Positions 1-7,500 of a stretch of 64,000 nucleotides of DNA are shown one piece after another. The notes beneath the pieces are model-generated. The model did not search any database. It was given only the letters and a program-made list of their open reading frames with translations, and was not told where the DNA came from. Made by a program: the position numbers and the translations under genes. Each line of letters starts with the position of its first letter. Within the stretch, counting starts at the first letter, position 1. The DNA comes from Bradyrhizobium sp. LTSP885 (GTDB lineage Bacteria; Pseudomonadota; Alphaproteobacteria; Rhizobiales; Xanthobacteraceae): positions 62,001 to 126,000 of the forward strand of contig NZ_JYMT01000025.1 of assembly GCF_000938305.1 (NCBI RefSeq). The letters are read 5' to 3'.

Positions 1-479
1 TGTTCGAAATGGAGGCAAAGCGTGGCCTTGTGCGCAAAAATATTGAATTGCTTGATTGTTTGAGGCCCGATGGTCATCAATGCAGCATCATCAGGAACCA
101 TCACGCCGTAGCTTCTGAGATGCTCCATTGCATTTTTTCGATCCAATTGATCCAACTTCGTCCATTCCTCAATCAATTCTGGGGCTTGCTTTCTCACCTG
201 GTTCGCTAAGCGACTGTGATCCCGCCGCTCTTGTTCGGGGCTATCGTAATTCCATCGGCTCAACATGGCCGCGGTGAGATCGGCCTTACTCGTTCCACCG
301 TTGCATTCGTTGCAAGCGGGCATCACTAACCGATCCGGACGGTGTGACTGATCAAATAAGGACTTCGGTGGCATGTGTTCGCGGGTCGCGCTTGCCCGAT
401 CGCCCCCGCACAAAGCGCAAATCGGAAACTGTGTAGTGAACTTCTTGGTGGCACTTTCCTTGAGTTTCGCCTCGCCCAA
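1..479 (-). CDS. HNH-type nuclease domain protein (3' end cut by window edge)
   Basis: The frame stays open for 159 codons from a TTG start to the window edge, so the C-terminus is missing. Residues 21-24 (CALC) and 56-59 (CNEC) form a zinc-knuckle pair with REH at 33-35 between them, the layout of HNH_5-like nucleases. Proteins of this family nick or cut DNA and are frequent in restriction and phage-defence loci; the substrate here is unknown. The TTG was chosen because GGGAGAAG lies four bases upstream and no ATG or GTG fits. It diverges from the DpnI-like gene across only 36 bases. Codon use is more relaxed than in the GC-rich core genes, which suggests acquired DNA. Confidence 0.72.
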   Translation of the reverse strand, partial: MGEAKLKESATKKFTTQFPICALCGGDRASATREHMPPKSLFDQSHRPDRLVMPACNECNGGTSKADLTAAMLSRWNYDSPEQERRDHSRLANQVRKQAPELIEEWTKLDQLDRKNAMEHLRSYGVMVPDDAALMTIGPQTIKQFNIFAHKATLCLHFE

Positions 480-515
480 TGTACTTCTCCCACGGATCAA
501 GTACTGTTACGCTAG

Positions 516-1316
516 TTGCATATCACGACTAACGCTCGCCCTATCACTTCGAAACTCGGCTTCGAAGAATCCCAATCAACCTACACCAGCGGCTCGCAAA
601 GCGCCCGCACGTGGACGGAGGCCTGGGTCAGGGCTTGGGCTTACTGTCCGCATTGCGGCAATGCGAAGTTGTCGCAATTTCCGAACAACAGTCCGGTCGC
701 AGATTTTCTGTGCGGATCATGCAGCGAGGAGTTCGAGCTCAAGAGCCAGAAAGGCAAGTTCGGTCCCAAGGTAGCCGATGGCGCCTACAAGACGAAGTGC
801 GAGCGCCTTGTCGCGAGCAACAATCCCAATCTTCTGTTGATGAACTACGATCTGAAGACGCTCGCGGTTGTCAACCTGCTCATCGTCCCGAAGCACTTCT
901 TCGTGCAAGATATCATCGAAGAACGGAAGCCGTTGAAGCCAACCGCGCGGCGCGCCGGGTGGATTGGGTCCAACATCCTGCTTGGGCAGGTCCCGGAATC
1001 GGGAAAAATCCACATCGTCCAGAACGGTGTCATTCGGGACAAGGAGCTGGTTCTCGCCGATTGGCAGAAGACGCTGTTCCTCAGAAGCGAGTCGCTGGAG
1101 TCCCGGGGCTGGCTGCTCGATGTGATGAAATGCGTGGAGTCGCTGGGCAAACATGAATTCACGCTCGAAGAAGTCTATGCGTTCGAGCGGCATCTCGGCG
1201 ATCTCTATCCGGGTAACCAGAACGTCCGGCCGAAGATACGCCAACAACTTCAGTATCTGCGTGACCGTGGATTCATCGAGTTTGTTTCGCGAGGCAATTA
1301 CCGACTGAAATCGTAA
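516..1316 (+). CDS. DpnI-like methyl-directed (type IIM) restriction endonuclease
   Basis: Close homologue of DpnI, which cuts GATC only when the adenine is methylated. The N-terminal PD-(D/E)XK domain has D63 (PVADF) and E74/K76 (FELKS), matching DpnI D53, E64 and K66 with a constant offset of ten, and a zinc site C44, C47, C66, C69. The conserved block TARRAGWIG lies near 150, and a C-terminal winged helix (IRQQLQ, LRD, IEF, RG.YR) fits the methyl-reading domain. Length is 266 residues against 254 for DpnI. Alphaproteobacteria mark GANTC with CcrM rather than GATC with Dam, so the host genome should be immune and Dam-modified incoming DNA would be the target (inference). The start is TTG, directly after an in-frame TAG, with no clear ribosome site and no better start downstream. 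Confidence 0.93.
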   Translation: MHITTNARPITSKLGFEESQSTYTSGSQSARTWTEAWVRAWAYCPHCGNAKLSQFPNNSPVADFLCGSCSEEFELKSQKGKFGPKVADGAYKTKCERLVASNNPNLLLMNYDLKTLAVVNLLIVPKHFFVQDIIEERKPLKPTARRAGWIGSNILLGQVPESGKIHIVQNGVIRDKELVLADWQKTLFLRSESLESRGWLLDVMKCVESLGKHEFTLEEVYAFERHLGDLYPGNQNVRPKIRQQLQYLRDRGFIEFVSRGNYRLKS

Positions 1317-1325
1317 GGGTTCGCC

Positions 1326-1607
1326 ATGGCCTGGTTTCTGAATCTCTACCGATGTGCGCGCTGCAAGAAAGTTTGGACTGACGAGTGGTCTTGCACGTGC
1401 GACGACGATTGCCCGCATTGCGGCGCACGGCATATGTCGCCCTTCACCAGCGAAGACTTGACTGAGCTTGTCGCGCAAGAAGGCGACGAGTTCGTCGCTA
1501 TTCGTTCACCCGACTCGGCCGAGCATGATCCGGACTATCGCGAACTTGGCCGGTTTCCGACGCGCGCGAAGGCTGAGGACTTTCTGAAATCGACTGATTT
1601 TGTCTAG
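1326..1607 (+). CDS. Small zinc-ribbon protein downstream of the DpnI-like gene
   Basis: 93 residues. The first 35 carry CARC, a WSCTCDDDC stretch and CPHCG, enough cysteines for one or two zinc sites; the rest is acidic, with a FPTRAKAEDF segment near the end. I do not recognise a named family. The ATG follows the DpnI-like stop by nine bases and has AAGGG upstream, so the two genes are probably cotranscribed. A role as accessory factor to the restriction enzyme is possible from position only; an unrelated small rhizobial zinc protein is equally possible. Confidence 0.75.
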   Translation: MAWFLNLYRCARCKKVWTDEWSCTCDDDCPHCGARHMSPFTSEDLTELVAQEGDEFVAIRSPDSAEHDPDYRELGRFPTRAKAEDFLKSTDFV

Positions 1608-1657
1608 CTATCCAAGGTGGACCGGCGGACGATGGCAAGCGCCGCCAGCGCGACGGG

Positions 1658-2044
1658 CTAGCCGATGCTCGCGACGGCCACTGCCAGCAGCGACAGCATG
1701 ATCACGGTCGTCACGAGTTGCAGCGAGACCCGCGGCTGGCTTCGCCACTGCGCGACTTTGTCAGACACCGACAGGTTCGCGTCGAAGAACACCGGCTCGG
1801 AGGCCTTCCGGAACAGGATTGGGAATTTCGAGACCAGCCAGGGCGTGACGGCGGCATAGACCAGCGCAGCAAGCACGACAAAGATCGCCGCGCCGCCGCG
1901 TTCGCCGACGATCTCGTGGGCGCCGACGACCTTGAGGATCAGCACGGCGGCGGAAAATGTCGGCAGCCCCTGGAAGATGGCGGTCAGCGCAAAGCCTTCG
2001 AGCCGGTTCTGCGCGGGTGATTTCGGTGCAGTGTTGGCGTTCAT
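1658..2044 (-). CDS. Small integral membrane protein, unknown function
   Basis: 128 residues from an ATG preceded by AAGGGAAC at good spacing; a longer frame exists upstream but lacks such a site. Hydrophobic segments lie at about 18-38, 50-70 and 105-127, giving three likely membrane helices with a polar loop (SEPVFFDANLSVSDK) between the second and third. No catalytic motif is visible. It converges on the zinc-ribbon gene and marks the return to high-GC core-type codon use. Confidence 0.72.
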   Translation of the reverse strand: MNANTAPKSPAQNRLEGFALTAIFQGLPTFSAAVLILKVVGAHEIVGERGGAAIFVVLAALVYAAVTPWLVSKFPILFRKASEPVFFDANLSVSDKVAQWRSQPRVSLQLVTTVIMLSLLAVAVASIG

Positions 2045-2156
2045 GGCGGCGTTCCCTTGTGAGGCGATAGGATGATCCGATGCCGCCAAGCTAGTTGCGC
2101 GGAGCACGGCGCGACGTGATGTGTGTCACGCGCGCGGGGGACCACGCAGCCCCCAC

Positions 2157-2277
2157 GTCATTGCGAGCCACCCGGTCGGCGCGAAGCGCCGCCGGATGAC
2201 AGGCTCCGCGAAGCAATCCATCGTTCCGCGTATATGGACAGATGGATTGCTTCGTCGCTATCGCTCCTCGCAATGAC
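2157..2277. repeat. Dispersed palindromic repeat, family A, copy 1
   Basis: A 121-base element that begins GTCATTGCGAG and ends CTCGCAATGAC, so its ends are inverted copies. The interior has a second pair, AAGCAATCCATC and GATGGATTGCTT. A second copy at 10800-10914 has the same ends and nearly the same interior, which shows the family is dispersed. It is intergenic and encodes nothing convincing; short frames across it are repeat artefacts. Confidence 0.88.
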
Positions 2278-2377
2278 GGGAGGAACGACCTGTGACAAGA
2301 TCAACACGACGGGCAACTCAGCCGAAAACCTGTCAACGCCCTCAAGAGAAAATATTTCGGTTTTCAGGAACTGCAAC

Positions 2378-2809
2378 TCAGTGTATAGATATGCCCGTCT
2401 CACCCGATGAGAGGGGCGTGCGCACGTCACGAACGCGCGGTGGGATGCGGTGGACGTCGATTGCGCAACTGACGAGAGCGCATGAGGCGGACGGTGAAGT
2501 CGTGTGGTCCCGAGCCCCTAAGGCAGGTTGAAAGTCCGCGAGACGCGAGAGCGTCTTGCTGGCGACGGTGACAAAAAAGCCCGGTTTCGCCGGGGAGAGC
2601 ACGTATAAGCCGTAACCCATCGCGCAGGGAATGCCGGAGTGCCTCCGCTGAACCTGTATGCTCGTGTGCGCTCTGTTTTCTACCTTTGGCACACGGGACC
2701 GCGGGTGCAGCGTGCACCCGGCATTCCCTGCGCCCTCTTGATTCAGAGGGTGAAACGGAAAGTAAAGCTCGGGCAAATCATGTCGCGGGGATGCGGATGC
2801 TTGACTCAC
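2378..2809 (-). repeat. Repeat-like segment carrying a spurious-looking 143-codon frame
   Basis: The minus-strand frame includes the strings GAGNAGCTLHPRSRV, HTSIQVQRRHSGIPC and DHTTSP. From memory, near-identical strings recur in many predicted short proteins of Bradyrhizobium and Rhodopseudomonas, always in intergenic repeats and in more than one frame; here too a second frame (HEHTGSAEALRHSLR) is open over the same bases. A hairpin with CCCGG/CCGGG arms after AAAAAA lies near 2573-2592. The right end (AGCTCGGGCAAATCATGTCG, 2768-2787) recurs with one change at 24421-24440. I regard it as a dispersed repeat, not a gene. Confidence 0.5.
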
Positions 2810-2829
2810 AGACCGAGCAACAAATTCGG

Positions 2830-2953
2830 TGTCGTCCCGGGCTTGACCCGGGACCCATAACCACCGCTCGTCCTTGTCTTGCGCGCTGGGGCCACCGCCT
2901 CCTTCAACAACACAACCCTGTGGTTATGGGTCCCTGCTTTCGCAGGGACGACA
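2830..2953. repeat. Dispersed palindromic repeat, family B, copy 1
   Basis: Inverted-repeat element: the left arm starts TGTCGTCCCGGG and runs to CCCATAACCAC, and the right arm reads GTGGTTATGGGTCCC to GGGACGACA. The right arm plus about 50 bases before it (GCTGGGGCCAC, CAACAACACAACCC) recurs at 24584-24656, and both arms recur at 30486-30608. Non-coding. Confidence 0.88.
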
Positions 2954-2991
2954 GCTGTGTATGCGGCGCCTATACCGTCCTGTGCCTCACT

Positions 2992-3234
2992 TTACAGCTT
3001 GTCCTGCTGCGCCGGCTGAGCCTGTTGCTGCTGCTGTTGGTCGCGGGCCTGCTCCTTGGCGTGGTGGCGGCCGTAGAGGCAGCCGGCGGCGGCGCCGAGG
3101 ACGCCGTGATGGCCGGCATAGTGGCCGGCAACACCGCCGACGACGGCGCCCTTGATGCAGCCCTTGGCGTCGGCGGGAGACGTGGCGGTGAACGCTATGA
3201 CGGCAATGGCGGAAGCGAGAAGAACTGATTTCAT
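2992..3234 (-). CDS. Secreted glycine-zipper protein, Gln-rich tail
   Basis: 80 residues. A signal peptide ends at about 23 (SPADA/KG). The mature part has a glycine-zipper stretch GAVVGGVAGHYAGHHG at 29-44, then LGAAAGCLYGRHHAK, two cysteines (26 and 52), several histidines, and a run of six glutamines near 66-71. Small periplasmic proteins of this type are common in Bradyrhizobium; their role is not known. The ATG is the only plausible start. It is alone between a repeat-rich spacer and the MetX-like gene on the same strand. Confidence 0.8.
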   Translation of the reverse strand: MKSVLLASAIAVIAFTATSPADAKGCIKGAVVGGVAGHYAGHHGVLGAAAGCLYGRHHAKEQARDQQQQQQAQPAQQDKL

Positions 3235-3307
3235 GATACGGCTCCGATGGAATTCTGACGCATCAACGGTCGAACCGCCCTGCGGGTTCCATCTCCCTTG
3301 CTGCGGC

Positions 3308-4429
3308 TCAGTTCAACTTCTTGCCGCCATCCGTCACGCCGTCGAGAAACGCACCAGCCTCGCGGTTGAGAAACTCGACGTCCGTCGGAAAAAAACCGCC
3401 GGCCGAGGCGTGGCCGGTCACGCTGCCGGGGCTGATCGTCTTGATCGTCACGTCGGCAATGTTCTTGCCCATCTCCTTCGGCTCGAAGTCGGGATTGAGC
3501 AGGTCCTTGGTGCCGGTCATGATCAGCGTCTTCGCCTTGATCGCGGCCAGCGCCTTCGCGGTGTCGCCGCCAAAGCCCGGCGTGGTGCCGACATCGTGCC
3601 GGTCATAGGCCCAGCTCTGGTAGATCCAGTCGTTGGCATCGAACAGCGGCAGCAGCGCGGTCTCCTGCTGCTCCATCCAGGGCAGCACATCGGGGCCGCT
3701 CTTGAACTGCCCGGCATACATGTCGGGCGTGCGCGCCGCGAGCAGCGCGACGATGTCGCGGAACAGCCGCACGCCCTTCTCCGGCGGGCTTACGTAATTG
3801 CCGTCCTGCCACGCCGGATCGTTCATGATCGCCTTGCGCGAGGCCTCCATCACCGCGACCGACCAGGCCGGCGTCTTCGAAAGCGGCACGATCGCGACCA
3901 GCGCGTCCATGTAATCCGGATGGCTGACGCCCCATTGCAGCGCCTGCATGCCGCCCATCGACGGGCCGATCACCGCAACGACACGGTCGATGCCGAGCTT
4001 CTCCTTCATCAGCCGCCACTGCGATTCCACCATGTCGCGGAGCACGAATTTCGGGAACTGCATGCGCGGCTGCGCCTTCGAATTGCTCGGCGACGTGGTG
4101 AAGCCGTTGCCAATCGCATCGGTGCAGACAATGAAATATTTATCGGTGTCGAGCGCCTTGCCGGGGCCGATCATGAAATCGAGCCGGTGATGATTGCCCG
4201 AGATCGCCGTCACCATCAAAATGGCGTTGGACTTCTTCGCATTCAGCGTGCCGTGGGTGACGTAGGAGATCGAAAAATCCTTGATCGCCTCGCCGCTCTC
4301 GAGCTTGAGGTCACCCTCATTGTAGAGCTGGTGTGGCGGTTGCTGCGGCGTATGCGCGAAAGCAGGCAACAGCGAAGCCGGGCCGGCGAGCAGCAGTGCT
4401 GCCACGGCGAGGTGGGCGATGCGAATCAT
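3308..4429 (-). CDS. Exported alpha/beta hydrolase of the MetX (homoserine acetyltransferase) family
   Basis: 373 residues. An N-terminal signal peptide ends at about 25 (LPAFA/HT). The fold is that of MetX-like acyltransferases: nucleophile elbow GPSMGG with S157, acid D309 (MTGTKDLL) and H340 (VTGHASAGG). True MetX is cytoplasmic and makes O-acetylhomoserine; the export signal and the absence of methionine genes nearby argue for a different, probably hydrolytic, periplasmic role. The ATG has GGAGAGA upstream; a longer frame is open for 92 more codons but lacks hydrophobic or conserved content. Substrate unknown. Confidence 0.85.
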   Translation of the reverse strand: MIRIAHLAVAALLLAGPASLLPAFAHTPQQPPHQLYNEGDLKLESGEAIKDFSISYVTHGTLNAKKSNAILMVTAISGNHHRLDFMIGPGKALDTDKYFIVCTDAIGNGFTTSPSNSKAQPRMQFPKFVLRDMVESQWRLMKEKLGIDRVVAVIGPSMGGMQALQWGVSHPDYMDALVAIVPLSKTPAWSVAVMEASRKAIMNDPAWQDGNYVSPPEKGVRLFRDIVALLAARTPDMYAGQFKSGPDVLPWMEQQETALLPLFDANDWIYQSWAYDRHDVGTTPGFGGDTAKALAAIKAKTLIMTGTKDLLNPDFEPKEMGKNIADVTIKTISPGSVTGHASAGGFFPTDVEFLNREAGAFLDGVTDGGKKLN

Positions 4430-4740
4430 TGGTCTCTCCCCATTGCGGCGGCTCTCTGCGGCCGCCTTCCGGTGCGGAGGATACGTGCCGGAAGGGTCCC
4501 GGCAAGGCCGCGGAACAAAGATTTGGCGGCCGCGGGGCATGGAATAATTCGACCCTGCCGCGGTTGCCTGAGCCTTCGCGCGATCCGGTTTGTTCGCGCA
4601 TGGCAGCCGTGCTTGCACGCCATGGTTGCTGAACCAAACCGCGGCCTGCGGCGTCAAAATCAAACAACCACTTGCCGGTTGATCGTGGGCCAGTTCGGTC
4701 CACAATGTGGGGCGGGTCGGGGAAACCGGCGGAGTCGACC
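4430..4740. other. Intergenic region between divergent genes
   Basis: 311 bases between the MetX-like gene (leftward) and an NTF2-like gene (rightward). It should hold both promoters. I see no repeat, RNA gene or convincing short gene in it; the AT-richest part is around 4536-4552 (GGAATAATTCG). Confidence 0.5.
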
Positions 4741-5190
4741 ATGGGCGAGGATTTGAACCGACAGCGCGTGCTGAACTTCCTCGACGTCTATTATGCCGGC
4801 GGCATCGAGGGCGCGCTCGATCGCTGCACCGACGACATCGCGTTCCTCGCCAATGCTCCGATCGACATCCTGCCGCATATGGGCCAGCACCGCGGCAAGG
4901 CGGCGCTGCGCCAGATGTGGACCACCATCCACACCCGCTATTCCGACATGCGCTACGAGGCGCAGAACCTGGTCTGCGAGCGCGACAAGGTCGCGGCCCA
5001 GTTACGGGTGTTCCTCCGCAAGCGCGACAATGCGCGGATGGTGCAGTTCGACGTCGCCGTGTTCTACACCCTGCGCGACGGCCAGATCGCCGAGATCCGC
5101 GAGATCATCGACACCTTTGACCTGGTCCAGCAGGTGCTGGAACGTGACGTCGCGGAGGTGCTGACGGGCCAGAGGGGTACCGGAACTTAG
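4741..5190 (+). CDS. NTF2/SnoaL-like fold protein, copy 1
   Basis: 149 residues with the pattern of SnoaL-like cone-fold proteins: an N-terminal helix, a RGKAALRQMW segment near 50, and a beta-sheet ending in EIREIIDTFDLVQQ. The family includes small isomerases and many proteins of unknown role that bind hydrophobic ligands in a cone. The ATG has GGCGGAG six bases upstream; an in-frame TTG 69 bases earlier is less likely. It is related to the gene at 5747-6181 (both end in a TFDLV.Q segment), which suggests an old duplication. No active site can be assigned. Confidence 0.8.
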   Translation: MGEDLNRQRVLNFLDVYYAGGIEGALDRCTDDIAFLANAPIDILPHMGQHRGKAALRQMWTTIHTRYSDMRYEAQNLVCERDKVAAQLRVFLRKRDNARMVQFDVAVFYTLRDGQIAEIREIIDTFDLVQQVLERDVAEVLTGQRGTGT

Positions 5191-5281
5191 GCGGTTGTAA
5201 ATTGCGCACCGGCTTTGAACCTGATCGACCCGACGCCGACCTACCACAGGGCCTGTTACGGGCGTCGGAACTGAAACCACC

Positions 5282-5548
5282 ATGAAGATCGCGTTGCTGG
5301 CGCTGCTTGGCCTTGCATTGGGCGCCCTCGGCGGAGCGGCGCTGGGCATCGGGGCCGGGCTCGCCTGGGTCGAAATCTTCAAAACCACGGATTTTGAAGG
5401 CTATAGCGGCATGCTGGTGTTCTTCACCTTCATGCCGCTGGGGGCCGCGATCGGGGGCATCGGCGGCGCCCTGCTGTTCGCGGTGATCGCGATCAGGGAC
5501 GCCGAAATCGTGGTCGAACGGCAGCCGGCCCGGCAGCACGACCGCTGA
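5282..5548 (+). CDS. Small two-helix membrane protein
   Basis: 88 residues with Gly/Ala/Leu-rich membrane segments at about 4-30 and 45-70 and a charged tail (RDAEIVVERQPARQHDR). The first helix is a glycine-rich GALGGAALGIGAG stretch. Function unknown. It lies between the two NTF2-like genes on the same strand, but gaps of 91 and 198 bases do not prove one operon. Confidence 0.72.
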   Translation: MKIALLALLGLALGALGGAALGIGAGLAWVEIFKTTDFEGYSGMLVFFTFMPLGAAIGGIGGALLFAVIAIRDAEIVVERQPARQHDR

Positions 5549-5594
5549 AAAGCCGTAAAAACCCGGGGCTCGTTCACATTCCGGTAAAATTCCA

Positions 5595-5630
5595 CGCAAT
5601 TGTGCAATGCAAAATTCGCAATTGCGTTTT
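5595..5630. terminator. Inverted repeat followed by a T run
   Basis: CGCAATTG at 5595-5602 and CAATTGCG at 5619-5626 are inverted copies with 16 bases between, followed by TTTT. It could terminate transcription after the small membrane protein, or be a regulatory site for the next gene; the stem is AT-rich and only eight pairs long. Confidence 0.3.
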
Positions 5631-5746
5631 GGCCGATCTGCCCTATTTGAGGGCGTAATAGTGAAATGCAGCAACCTGGCATGGCGTCGGCGCTGACGCC
5701 CCAAGCCCGTTGCTGTCTCGAAATCCAGTTTCAGGAACCAGCGAAA

Positions 5747-6181
5747 ATGACAGAGCACAGCCTCTGGCGTTTCTCGCGCGCATTGCATCGCGCGATCAAC
5801 GAACGCCAGCTTGATGACCTTGAGCCCCTGCTCGACGATGAGGTCGACTGGGCGATCTATGGACCGATCGACATGTTTCCCTTCTTCGGCGCGCGCCGCG
5901 GCAAGGAAGCCGTGCTCGAGGTGATCCGGCAGATCGGCGAGAACGTGCGGGTCCACCGCTTCGACCGCGAGTCGATCATGCTGGGCGTCGACTCGGCATC
6001 CTCGATGATGCGCTATTCGCTGACGGCGCTGGACTCCAACAAGCCGATCTCGCTGCGGATCGCGCATTTCGCGCAGTTCAGGGCCAGCAAGCTGACCAGC
6101 TTCCGCGTGCTGGTCGACACTTTCGACCTCGTCGAACAGACCGTGGGCTATCCCATCCATCTGCCACGGATGGCGGTGTAA
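5747..6181 (+). CDS. NTF2/SnoaL-like fold protein, copy 2
   Basis: 144 residues from an ATG with AGGAA upstream; the frame is open for 27 codons further but those have no family content. The sequence follows the SnoaL pattern: N-terminal helices, DDEVDWAIYGP near 30, RRGKEAVLEVI near 52, and a final strand VLVDTFDLVEQ. It shares the helix-strand plan and the TFDLV.Q end with the gene at 4741-5190. The family role is too broad to assign a reaction. Confidence 0.8.
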   Translation: MTEHSLWRFSRALHRAINERQLDDLEPLLDDEVDWAIYGPIDMFPFFGARRGKEAVLEVIRQIGENVRVHRFDRESIMLGVDSASSMMRYSLTALDSNKPISLRIAHFAQFRASKLTSFRVLVDTFDLVEQTVGYPIHLPRMAV

Positions 6182-6203
6182 CGCTCAACGATCTCTCCAG
6201 CTT

Positions 6204-6316
6204 CGCCATGTCCGGGCATTCGCCCGTCCCCTGCGGCTCGTCTTTGCCAGCCCCGGGAAGGGCCGCAAGGGCACGGGGCATCCGGCGCGACAACGCGCCC
6301 CTGCCCGGACATGGCG
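6204..6316. repeat. Inverted-repeat element, family F
   Basis: CGCCATGTCCGGGCA at 6204-6218 is matched exactly, inverted, by TGCCCGGACATGGCG at 6302-6316. The 83 bases between are GC-rich and contain no gene. The size and layout resemble the other dispersed palindromes in this window, but only one copy is seen here. Confidence 0.65.
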
Positions 6317-6413
6317 AACCATCGTTCTCAAGGTCTTGGTTCTCACGATCCAGCCGCCATAATTTCGCACCACGACATCAGCAAATTACGGCTCTGGAAT
6401 TCGCGGGCTGGGA

Positions 6414-7349
6414 ATGACTTTCGCATCACGATTTGGCTGGGCAAGATTGCTTGGCTGGACAAGGCTGCCGATGCTGGCGGCCGGTTTGACCTTGGCGATA
6501 GCGGTTTCGGCTGCTGCCCAAACACCTCCTGCTAAAGACGGAGCTGACGAGGCGACCGAAGAGGCCGCGCCGCCGGCTGAGACCGCGGCCGACGCCAATG
6601 ACGTCGACATCCTGAAGGATATCGACGAGAGCAAGCTCGACTGGAGCCAGCTCAACACCGATCCGACGACCCTGCCGGTGCTGGCACCGAAGGGCGCGGC
6701 CAAGGTCAATGGCGGCGCCGGCAGCAATCCGGCCTGGTCGTCCAACCTCAATGGCAACGGCACGTCGGCGGTGTCGGTCAAGCAGTCGGTCTCGCCGTTC
6801 CTCGATACGCGTGTGGGCGCCGACATGACGGTCGCAAGGCAAGGCACGACGACGTCGGAGCAATTGTCTGAAAGGCTCGCCAATGGCGGCAGCCTGCCGC
6901 AATCCGGCGGCTCGGCCTGGGCTTCGATTACCGCGCCCGGCGTGGCTTCGGTCTGGGACAAGACCTCGGTCGAAGCCCGCATCGATCCGGGCGCCGATCA
7001 GAGCAAGATCGGCACCTCCTTAAGCAAACAGGTGCCGCTGTCGGACAGCTATTCGGTCACGCTGCAGAACGGCATCAACATGACCCAGCAGGGCGTGGTG
7101 CCGGTGCCCGGCATCGTCAGCCGCCCGACCCGCAGCTACGACGCCGACCAGTCGGCAAAGCTGTCCGTCAACGACACCGGCACCAGCATCACGGCGGGAC
7201 AGACCTCGACCTTCGACGACAAATGGCTGCGCCGGGTCGGCGCCGAGCAGAAGCTGCTCGACGGCGTCACCGTGTCGGGGTCGATCGGCGAGACCGCGCA
7301 GGGGACGACCAGCAAGAGCATCAGCGCCGGCTTCAAGCGGACGTGGTGA
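6414..7349 (+). CDS. Exported protein, unknown, low-complexity Ser/Thr/Gly-rich
   Basis: 311 residues. An N-terminal basic stretch and hydrophobic core give a signal peptide ending near 35 (SAAAQ). An acidic Ala-rich linker (about 38-60) precedes a DILKDIDESKLDWSQL segment, then a long Ser/Thr/Gly/Val-rich region with alternating patterns that suggest beta structure, ending in FKRTW. The final aromatic residue would suit an outer-membrane protein, but I cannot show a barrel. No known domain recognised. It stands alone; the next gene begins 151 bases later. Confidence 0.75.
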   Translation: MTFASRFGWARLLGWTRLPMLAAGLTLAIAVSAAAQTPPAKDGADEATEEAAPPAETAADANDVDILKDIDESKLDWSQLNTDPTTLPVLAPKGAAKVNGGAGSNPAWSSNLNGNGTSAVSVKQSVSPFLDTRVGADMTVARQGTTTSEQLSERLANGGSLPQSGGSAWASITAPGVASVWDKTSVEARIDPGADQSKIGTSLSKQVPLSDSYSVTLQNGINMTQQGVVPVPGIVSRPTRSYDADQSAKLSVNDTGTSITAGQTSTFDDKWLRRVGAEQKLLDGVTVSGSIGETAQGTTSKSISAGFKRTW

Positions 7350-7500
7350 ACGGTTCGTTAGCCCTGTCGCGCGAATGATCAACCATTGCCGCATCTCGGC
7401 CCAGATGCGGTCAAATTCCGCAAGCCACATGGGCGTGCCAACTATCAATTCGTCGTGCGGGGGACAGCCGCGCTGCGCTACGCGACACAGGGGAAAGCCG

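Noticed and set aside
2830..2953. Possible CRISPR-like array from repeated GGGTCCC units
   Set aside because: Repeats are inverted pairs in scattered places, not evenly spaced direct repeats; no cas genes.
3152..4756. Long plus-strand frame opposite the MetX-like gene
   Set aside because: It is Arg/His/Leu-rich antisense of a clear exported hydrolase with catalytic triad; a product of GC-rich codon bias.
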